Assembly (NCBI GenBank): GCA_021821225.1
Contig: JAKACR010000209.1
Location: 1-5,393, forward strand
DNA length: 5,393 nt
From: Bacillota bacterium
GTDB lineage: Bacteria > Bacillota > Bacilli > Alicyclobacillales > SLC66
Direction of reading: 5' to 3'
This document shows, piece by piece, positions 1 through 4,630 of this stretch. Within the stretch, counting starts at the first letter, position 1; the number at the start of each line of letters is the position of its first letter. The notes below the pieces were generated by a model. That model was given only the letters and a program-made list of their open reading frames with translations, was not told the origin of the DNA and did not search any database. The position numbers and the translations under genes were made by a program.

Positions 1-385
1 AAGAATTATTGACGGTCGCGTCATCGCTCGCATCTCCCCATTCTCCATGCTGCACGCGCTCCAGTTGCGCGCGCAGGATCGCCACCTCCTGCACAAGGCG
101 CACACTGCGTGTCGTGAGCCGGGACAGCGTCACGGTCAACTGCAGCATGGTCAGCAGCATGAACAGAAAGCCGACGAAAAACAGCAGGGACGGCGCGTAA
201 AAGATCCCCAGCACGGCCGCCACATTGTTCAAAACGTTAGGAAACAGCGACAGCAGGAAAATGACCAGCCCCATGCCGAGCCAAAAAAGCGAATACTGTT
301 CGAGCAGCATGCGCCTGCGCATGAGATCGACGACCGCCACGACAAACACGATGCTGAAAAGAATGCCAAGTGCATAGACACTCAC
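1..385 (-). CDS. DUF2304 family membrane protein (3' end missing)
   Basis: A partial gene of 128 visible codons that reads without a stop off the left edge. It starts at GTG (385-383), overlapping the TGA of the upstream GT2 gene by four bases (GTGA), with a GGAGG Shine-Dalgarno seven bases before it (397-393), so the two are translationally coupled. The protein shows three hydrophobic segments (about residues 4-19, 31-48 and 56-86), with the family-like stretches YSLFWLGMG and APSLLFFVGFLFMLL. An amphipathic, probably coiled-coil tail follows (about 88-112) and then an acidic, polar end. DUF2304 proteins are small integral membrane proteins, commonly encoded beside DPM1-like GT2 enzymes in cell-surface glycan loci; their biochemical role is not established. 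The GT2 partner here lacks a membrane anchor of its own, so this protein may hold it at the membrane (inference). The family is normally about 110-130 residues, so little is likely missing. Confidence 0.8.
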   Translation of the reverse strand, partial: MSVYALGILFSIVFVVAVVDLMRRRMLLEQYSLFWLGMGLVIFLLSLFPNVLNNVAAVLGIFYAPSLLFFVGFLFMLLTMLQLTVTLSRLTTRSVRLVQEVAILRAQLERVQHGEWGDASDDATVNNS

Positions 386-1113
386 AGGCGTCCCTCCCCT
401 TTGAGCGGTCTGCCGCGCAGCACCTCAAGCAGGATCGCCAACGACACCTTGAACATGTAATACATCGATTTAACCATGGTGATCGAGGAGGCGCCCGCCT
501 GCCGCTCCTTCATTTCGACCGCAACTTCGCGCACCGTCATTTTATAACGGTGCATCAGCACAAGCACTTCAACTTCCGGATAATCCAGCGGATACTGGGC
601 GCTGAACAATTCGATCGTGCGACGGTTGACCACCCGGTAGCCGGATGTCGTATCCTTGATCGCATAGCCGACAGCCAGCCGGACAAACGCCGCCAGCAGG
701 ATCATGCCCATCCGGCGCGATGTCGACGAGCGGTACGCCGTCTTTTGTATATAGCGCGAGCCGAGAATCATGTCGGCGTTATCCCTGCGCGCTTCCTCCA
801 GCAGACGGGGCAGGTCCGCCGGATCATGCTGGCCGTCCGCATCAATCTGGACGGCATAGCGATATCCTTTCCCCCGCGCGTAGCGATATCCTGTCTGGAC
901 CGCGCCGCCGATGCCAAGATTTACGGTCAGACTGATCACATACGCGCCCGCTTCCGCCGCCACTTCGGCTGTCCGGTCCGTCGAGCCGTCGGAGACGACC
1001 ACGATGTCGACTTGGTCGGTGGCTTGCAGAATGCTGCGGATGACGGCGCCCACCGTTTTTTCTTCATTTAATGCCGGTATGATTACCAACGCTTCCCGCA
1101 CGGCGCCAGACAC
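382..1113 (-). CDS. GT2 glycosyltransferase, polyprenyl-phosphate sugar synthase-like (DPM1 type)
   Basis: A complete 243-residue GT-A fold family 2 glycosyltransferase. Visible motifs are the N-terminal nucleotide-sugar strand VIIPALNEEKTVGAVI (about 10-25), VVVSDGSTDRTAEVA (38-52), the metal-binding DXD-type motif QIDADGQHDP with Asp91/Asp93, LGSRY (117-121), and the acceptor-side DTTSGYRVVNRRTIELF (154-170), followed by YPEVEVLVLMHR. These match the dolichol-phosphate mannose/glucose synthase-like branch, which transfers a sugar from a nucleotide donor to a polyprenyl phosphate at the cytoplasmic membrane face. There is no C-terminal pair of membrane spans, so it is a soluble or peripheral DPM1-type enzyme rather than a GtrB type. 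It starts at GTG (1113-1111) with AGGAG nine bases upstream (1127-1123). It lies 42 bases after the GT-C gene and overlaps the DUF2304 gene, so it is the middle gene of an operon. The sugar cannot be told from sequence. Confidence 0.9.
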   Translation of the reverse strand: MSGAVREALVIIPALNEEKTVGAVIRSILQATDQVDIVVVSDGSTDRTAEVAAEAGAYVISLTVNLGIGGAVQTGYRYARGKGYRYAVQIDADGQHDPADLPRLLEEARRDNADMILGSRYIQKTAYRSSTSRRMGMILLAAFVRLAVGYAIKDTTSGYRVVNRRTIELFSAQYPLDYPEVEVLVLMHRYKMTVREVAVEMKERQAGASSITMVKSMYYMFKVSLAILLEVLRGRPLKGEGRL

Positions 1114-1155
1114 CTGCCCCTTCTCCTCGTCTTTGGAATATCCCCCGGCGAATCT

Positions 1156-2400
1156 TCAGCCTGCCGCAGACGGTTCCCCTCTGCCGCCGCGTTTACGCCA
1201 CCACGACCACAGCCATGACGCCGCGACAGGGATGAGGACCATCCAGACCACCACAACCGGATAGCCGTACCGCGGCAATGGCAGAAACGCGAGTTGGATG
1301 GCGAGCATGGCCAGCGCCGACAGGGCCACTGCCCGCGCACGGCGCTCCACCAGACCGGCGAACATGGCGATGGCGCCGACGATGACGAGCGCGCGATGGA
1401 ACAGCACGAACGCGAAAATATACTGGTATTCATACGGCAGCCAGAGCAGGTACGGCAGTTTGCCAAACAGGAACCACCCCGCGTACAGCAGGAAGTGATG
1501 GGTAAACCCGGACAGTATATAATGAATCGCGAATGTCTGCTGGCTTTCATGCAGCGCGCGCGACATCGCGATCAGTGTGTTGATCCCCACCCGATTATAT
1601 GGGCTCGCGCCCGCCAGCATAGGATTGCCGGCTTCGGTGTCAAGGGGGATGAAGCGGTGGAAATCGATTGCATTACGGATCCACCACGGCGCCATGACGA
1701 CGAGCAGACAGACCAGTTGCAGGACGTTGTCGAGCCAAAAGGCGCCCGAAACGGCAAGGCGCCGCCAGCCGTTCGCGCCGCGCTTGCGTCGCAACAGCCA
1801 GTCGCAAAACACAAACACGGCAAACAGCGGCAGGACCGTCGGACGCGCGAGGGTGGTGAGGGCGAGCAGGGCGCCGGTCAAGCCGTAGAACCACCGGTTG
1901 CCCGAGCGCTGCGCATACACGAACGCCCAGAATGTGCAGAGCAGCAGCGGAATGAAAACCGCCTCCGTCAAAAGCATCACGCCGATAAATCCGTCGGGCA
2001 GATACAGCACCGACAGCACGGCGGCCGCAAGCCCCGCCCACCTGCCAGCCAGCAGCGCCGCCGTTTCATACGCGGCCACGATGCCGACAAGCGACAGCAC
2101 CTGCTGCGCGAGGAACACCTCGTGAACGAGGCGCGTCTGCGGCAGCAACTGGCCGTGCAGGATCATGGACAATTTGAACATGAGTGCGACAAACAGGGGA
2201 TAAAGCGGAGTGACGAACGCGTCCGGCTTTGAACCGAAGCCGAGATAGCCGTCCAGCACCACGTGGCGCGCCATTTGATTGTAGCGGAGCATGTCTCCGT
2301 ACATATACACACCCGTGCGGTGCCACACGTAAAGCCGCAGCAACAGGGCAACGGCGAGCACCACGAGCAGAGGAATGCGATTGCGGAGCGCGTTCGACAA
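1156..2400 (-). CDS. GT39/ArnT-like integral membrane glycosyltransferase (GT-C fold)
   Basis: A membrane protein of 414 residues if started at TTG 2400. It has about 11-12 hydrophobic spans with short basic loops. After the first span (about 9-25) comes a large outer loop with YGDMLRYNQMARHVVLDGY (Asp36, the position of the catalytic acidic residue in GT-C enzymes) and then TPLYPLFVAL. Further family-like signatures are LPDGFIGVMLLTEAVF (about 134-149), LTTLARPTVLPL (181-192), WWIRNAIDFHRFIPLDTEAGNPMLAG (239-264) and PRYGYPVVVVW near the C-terminus. The PMT/ArnT/RgtA superfamily uses polyprenyl-phosphate sugars as donors on the outer membrane face, which fits the GT2 gene directly downstream. 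An ATG at 2421 would add seven residues (421 aa) but has no ribosome site, whereas AGGAGG (2411-2416) lies inside those codons, ten bases before the TTG; I therefore prefer TTG. The acceptor, a glycopolymer or protein, is unknown. Confidence 0.82.
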   Translation of the reverse strand: MSNALRNRIPLLVVLAVALLLRLYVWHRTGVYMYGDMLRYNQMARHVVLDGYLGFGSKPDAFVTPLYPLFVALMFKLSMILHGQLLPQTRLVHEVFLAQQVLSLVGIVAAYETAALLAGRWAGLAAAVLSVLYLPDGFIGVMLLTEAVFIPLLLCTFWAFVYAQRSGNRWFYGLTGALLALTTLARPTVLPLFAVFVFCDWLLRRKRGANGWRRLAVSGAFWLDNVLQLVCLLVVMAPWWIRNAIDFHRFIPLDTEAGNPMLAGASPYNRVGINTLIAMSRALHESQQTFAIHYILSGFTHHFLLYAGWFLFGKLPYLLWLPYEYQYIFAFVLFHRALVIVGAIAMFAGLVERRARAVALSALAMLAIQLAFLPLPRYGYPVVVVWMVLIPVAASWLWSWWRKRGGRGEPSAAG

Positions 2401-2410
2401 TGCGCGCAAG

Positions 2411-2416
2411 CCTCCT
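2411..2416 (-). promoter_or_regulatory. Shine-Dalgarno AGGAGG deciding the GT-C gene start
   Basis: A perfect AGGAGG on the minus strand. It lies inside codons 2-4 of the longer reading frame (ATG 2421) and ten bases ahead of an in-frame TTG (2400-2398). The sequence before ATG 2421 (AAGATAGTGAA) shows no ribosome site. Together these favour the TTG start. The ten-base spacing is at the long end of the usual range, so the ATG is not excluded. Confidence 0.6.
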
Positions 2417-2434
2417 ACCATTTCACTATCTTGA

Positions 2435-2464
2435 AGCGTAACCCGAGCGTGCGGAATTTGTCAA
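2435..2464 (-). promoter_or_regulatory. Candidate sigma-A promoter of the glycosyltransferase operon
   Basis: On the minus strand a consensus TTGACA (2464-2459) is followed after 18 bases by TACGCT (2440-2435), which keeps the first two and the last positions of TATAAT. A start of transcription near 2428 would leave a leader of about 28 bases containing the AGGAGG ribosome site. The -35 box is the centre of a perfect palindrome. The -10 match is poor (3 of 6), so the promoter would be weak or need help; the assignment is inference from position and the perfect -35. Confidence 0.45.
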
Positions 2465-2474
2465 ATTCCGCACG
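2448..2474. promoter_or_regulatory. 27-bp perfect palindrome, likely operator
   Basis: Two perfect 13-base inverted arms, CGTGCGGAATTTG and its complement, are separated by a single base (2461). The dyad lies in the divergent intergenic region, 26 bases before ATG 2421 and 47 bases before the preferred TTG 2400. Its centre forms the TTGACA -35 box on the minus strand, so a dimeric protein bound here would cover the promoter of the glycosyltransferase operon. No run of T follows on either strand, which argues against a terminator, and a one-base loop would force several central pairs open in RNA. I recognise no named regulator for this motif. Confidence 0.65.
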
Positions 2475-2553
2475 ACTTCGAACGACTCCGCGTTGCGCCG
2501 CTCCGGCGCCGCGGCGGTCCCCGTTTTCTGCGGTGCGTCGCGAGATTGTGAGC

Positions 2554-2559
2554 TATACT
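2554..2559 (+). promoter_or_regulatory. Candidate -10 box for the rRNA methyltransferase gene
   Basis: TATACT matches five of six bases of the sigma-A -10 consensus and sits 33 bases before the TTG start codon, which would give a leader of about 27 bases. No convincing -35 hexamer is present 16-18 bases upstream (around 2530-2537 the sequence is GC-rich), and there is no extended TG motif. It is therefore a tentative call based on the -10 and its position in the divergent region. Confidence 0.35.
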
Positions 2560-2592
2560 GACAAAATCAATTGTCCGAAGGGACGTGCGCGA

Positions 2593-4116
2593 TTGAAATT
2601 CCCCCCGGCGTTCACCGCCATGTTTTGCGCCTGTTTTGGAGCGGAAGCGTTCCGGCGCCTGCAGATGCAGGCCGCCGATCCCCCGCGCAAGGGGCTGCGT
2701 CTGCTCACGGCTCGCGACGCTCCGCAAGCCGCCGCCATCGCGCGGGCCGTTCTGGAACAGCGCGTACCCTGGGCGCAGGAAGGCTACCAGTTGCCAGACG
2801 GTCTGCAGGCGGGCGCCGATCCGCTGCACGCGGCCGGATTGTATTACTTACAGGAACCGTCGGCCATGGCGCCCGTCGCCGCACTGGCCCCCCAATACGA
2901 TGAGCACATCCTCGATCTGTGCGCCGCGCCCGGTGGAAAATCCACGCAGATCGGTGATTTGTTGCGCAGAACAGGCGTACTCGTCGCAAACGAGATCGAC
3001 CACCGGCGCGCGGATGCACTCGCGGAAAACATGGAACGGACGGGCATCACGGCTCTCGTGACCTGCCTGCCTCCCGCCCGCCTGGCGGAATTCTATCCCG
3101 GAGCGTTCGACGCGGCGCTGGTGGACGCGCCGTGCAGCGGCGAGGGAATGTTTCGCAAGGATCCTGCGGCGATTGATGGCTGGAACGAGGATTTGCCGGG
3201 CGTCTGCGCAGACCGGCAACTGGACATTCTGTCCGCCGCCGCGGCCATGGTGCGTCCCGGAGGAAGATTGGTGTACTCAACCTGCACGTTCAACCCACTG
3301 GAAAATGAGTGGGTGTGCACAGCCTTTCTCGCCGCCCACCCGGACTGGACCCTCGCCCCGCTGACACTGCCCGGCGCAGTCCCCGGCCTGTCCTCCGCCG
3401 CACTGCAATCCGCCGCGCAGCGCTGGCCCGTTCTCGCCGGTCGCAGCAGCGGATGTGACCGCACAGCGGATGCCCCGACCGAACGGTGCGCCCGCTATTT
3501 CCCGGACACGGCTGCAGGTGAAGGGCATTTTGTCGCCCTCTTTGCGCGCGCCGGACAGCCGTCCGACAGACCAACGGACAGACGGCAGGACAGACGAACA
3601 GAAAAACGAGCGGACCATCGCGCCAAGCGCGGCTCCGGAAGGCCGGTCGCCAGCCCGCAACGGTCGCTCATACCCACCTGGCACAAATTTGCCGACGGCA
3701 TCCTGCGCCGTGAAATATCGGACGCACCGGCCGTCAATCTGTTTGAACGCGGTTCCCGGCTGTACGCAGCCCCCGCCTTTCCACTGCCGCCAGCCGGTGT
3801 TTTGCGCCCCGGTCTGCCGCTTCTTGCAGAACTGCATCGCCACGTCGTTCCGGAGCACGCGCTCGCCCTGGCGCTGCGCAGAGACGATGCGACACAATCG
3901 ATCAGCCTCCGCTATGGAGATGATCGCATCCTCGCCTATCTGCGTGGCGAGGAATTCGAACTGACACGGGAGGAACAAGAACCGTTGCACGACGGGTGGG
4001 TTCTAATCTATATTTTGGACATCACCCTGGGCTGGGGAAAACTGTCCGGCACCCGCGTCAAGAACCACTATCCGCGCGGGCTGCGGCGCGCCTGCCGCTT
4101 CATCTGGCCGCACTGA
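2593..4116 (+). CDS. RsmF/Nol1-Nop2-Sun family rRNA (cytosine-C5) methyltransferase
   Basis: A 507-residue cytoplasmic SAM-dependent RNA m5C methyltransferase, probably acting on 16S rRNA as RsmF does. It starts at TTG (2593) with GAAGGGA at 2577-2583; the open frame extends 110 codons upstream, but the family N-terminus (KFPPAFTAMFCACFGAEAF) begins exactly here. Domains: an RsmF-type N-terminal region (1-100) ending in YYLQEPSAMAP; a Rossmann methyltransferase core with SAM motif DLCAAPGGKST (108-118) and NEID (133-136); motif IV DAPCSGEGMFRK with Cys181; motif VI YSTCTFNPLENE with Cys231, the family's nucleophile. An arginine-rich linker (about 319-355) leads to a C-terminal PUA-like RNA-binding domain with GW (468-469), GWGK (480-483) and NHYPRGLR (491-498). 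All catalytic positions are present and the C-terminus looks complete. The methylated base cannot be read from sequence, so I give no gene symbol. An IS200/IS605 element follows directly. Confidence 0.92.
   Translation: MKFPPAFTAMFCACFGAEAFRRLQMQAADPPRKGLRLLTARDAPQAAAIARAVLEQRVPWAQEGYQLPDGLQAGADPLHAAGLYYLQEPSAMAPVAALAPQYDEHILDLCAAPGGKSTQIGDLLRRTGVLVANEIDHRRADALAENMERTGITALVTCLPPARLAEFYPGAFDAALVDAPCSGEGMFRKDPAAIDGWNEDLPGVCADRQLDILSAAAAMVRPGGRLVYSTCTFNPLENEWVCTAFLAAHPDWTLAPLTLPGAVPGLSSAALQSAAQRWPVLAGRSSGCDRTADAPTERCARYFPDTAAGEGHFVALFARAGQPSDRPTDRRQDRRTEKRADHRAKRGSGRPVASPQRSLIPTWHKFADGILRREISDAPAVNLFERGSRLYAAPAFPLPPAGVLRPGLPLLAELHRHVVPEHALALALRRDDATQSISLRYGDDRILAYLRGEEFELTREEQEPLHDGWVLIYILDITLGWGKLSGTRVKNHYPRGLRRACRFIWPH
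3565..3594 (+). repeat. 12-base-period GACAGA repeat inside the methyltransferase linker
   Basis: GACAGA occurs at 3565, 3577 and 3589, exactly 12 bases apart and in frame, with related copies GACAGC at 3554 and AACAGA at 3597. The encoded peptide is PSDRPTDRRQDRRTEKR, a four-residue repeat of the form x-Asp-Arg-x. It sits between the catalytic core and the PUA-like domain, where a flexible charged linker is tolerated. A recently expanded microsatellite-like repeat is the simplest reading. Confidence 0.6.
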
Positions 4117-4132
4117 ACACGCCGTGTACTTT

Positions 4133-4155
4133 GCGCGTTCCGCAATGAACGGCGC
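4133..4155. repeat. Bulged hairpin alternative to the main IS end structure
   Basis: GCGCGTTC (4133-4140) pairs with GAACGGCGC (4147-4155) through eight base pairs with one bulged G, closing a six-base loop. Its right arm shares bases 4151-4155 with the outer stem of the larger hairpin, so the two cannot form together. No T tract follows, so it is not a standard terminator. It may be part of the IS left end or of the tail of the methyltransferase transcript. Confidence 0.4.
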
Positions 4156-4191
4156 CGCAAACCTCTTCCTTCAGGGAGAGGGGAAGGCGCC
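4151..4191. repeat. Bipartite subterminal hairpin of the IS200/IS605 left end
   Basis: An inner stem CCTCTTCC (4162-4169) pairs with GGGAGAGG (4174-4181), eight pairs including one T-G wobble, around a TTCA loop. It is enclosed by an outer stem of GGCGCC (4151-4156) with GGCGCC (4186-4191), separated by a 5/4 internal loop. The structure abuts the tnpA stop codon (4194-4192). TnpA enzymes of this family recognise an imperfect palindrome near each end, so this is the best candidate for the left-end recognition hairpin. The absence of a following T run makes a Rho-independent terminator for the methyltransferase less likely. Confidence 0.55.
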
Positions 4192-4608
4192 TCACTCTGG
4201 CGTTCTTTGACTCTCGATATACCCTCGAATGATCGATAACGGAGCCCCGCCGCAACTTCCGGCAAAGTAGCTCGGCGACCAAAGGTGGCCTCCCCAGAGT
4301 TTTTCTCGGATCTTCGGGTAGTTCTTTTGTCGGATCAGACGGCTGGAGACGCCCTTTAGACTATTGACCAACGTCGAAATGGAAACCTTTGGAGGATAGT
4401 TCACCAGAAGATGTACGTGGTCATCCTCGCCATCGAATTCCACCAATTCCGCCTCAAAGTCTTGGCATACGGAGGCCATCACCTCGCGCAGGTCGTTCAA
4501 AACATCCTTGGTGAACACCCCACGACGGTACTTGGTGACAAAGACCAAGTGAACGTGAAGATCAAATACGCAGTGTCTTCCGGTTCGAATTTCGCTTTTC
4601 TTGTCCAT
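4192..4608 (-). CDS. tnpA: IS200/IS605 family transposase TnpA (Y1, HUH)
   Basis: A complete 138-residue single-strand DNA transposase, the usual size for the family (about 130-155). Near the N-terminus is HLVFVTKYRRGVF (about 20-32). The metal-binding HUH motif is in DDHVHLLVNYPP, His64 and His66. The central helix region is SISTLVNSLKGVSSRLIR, and the C-terminal LWGGHLWSPSYFAGSCGG leads to RGYIESQ, where Tyr130 is the expected catalytic tyrosine that makes the 5'-phosphotyrosine link. All catalytic residues are present, so it may be active. I chose ATG 4608; an in-frame ATG at 4632 would add eight residues and overlap the tnpB start codon on the other strand. Neither has a strong ribosome site, and the open frame runs further upstream through tnpB without family similarity. 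It is convergent with the methyltransferase gene, 75 bases away. Confidence 0.93.
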   Translation of the reverse strand: MDKKSEIRTGRHCVFDLHVHLVFVTKYRRGVFTKDVLNDLREVMASVCQDFEAELVEFDGEDDHVHLLVNYPPKVSISTLVNSLKGVSSRLIRQKNYPKIREKLWGGHLWSPSYFAGSCGGAPLSIIRGYIESQRTPE

Positions 4609-4618
4609 ACGCCAATGG

Positions 4619-4624
4619 TATCCT
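4619..4624 (+). promoter_or_regulatory. Possible extended -10 box ahead of tnpB
   Basis: TGG followed by TATCCT has the TGn plus TATnnT form of an extended -10 element. Its expected transcription start, seven bases beyond the box, falls on the A of the tnpB ATG (4631), which would give a leaderless message. No good -35 is visible. This is a low-confidence positional inference. Confidence 0.2.
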
Positions 4625-4630
4625 GAAGAC

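Noticed and set aside
370..1071. Plus-strand open frame of 233 codons opposite the GT2 gene
   Set aside because: It is fully antisense to a well-supported GT2 enzyme, with low-complexity Arg/His composition and no recognisable domain.
1294..2232. Long plus-strand open frame of 312 codons opposite the GT-C gene
   Set aside because: Its product is rich in Gln, Arg and His with no family features, while the minus strand encodes a clear membrane glycosyltransferase with conserved motifs. It is an antisense shadow of GC-rich coding sequence.
2496..2520. GC-rich stretch with short self-complementary pieces (CCGC/GCGG, GGCGCC)
   Set aside because: The pairings are short and expected by chance in such GC-rich sequence, and no T run or spacing pattern supports a function.
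2263..2592. Upstream 110 codons of the methyltransferase open frame
   Set aside because: This part overlaps the GT-C gene start and the promoter/operator region and has no family similarity; RsmF-type proteins begin at the KFPPAF segment, which follows TTG 2593.
3277..3990. Minus-strand open frame of 237 codons inside the methyltransferase
   Set aside because: It is a shadow frame; the plus strand carries catalytic motif VI and the PUA-like domain through the same bases.
4117..4127. Short inverted repeat ACACG-C-CGTGT just after the methyltransferase stop
   Set aside because: Arms of five bases with a one-base centre are too short to separate from chance.
4162..4181. Hairpin as a Rho-independent terminator of the methyltransferase gene
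   Set aside because: No T tract follows on either strand, and the stem abuts the tnpA stop with an enclosing GGCGCC stem, which fits an IS end better.
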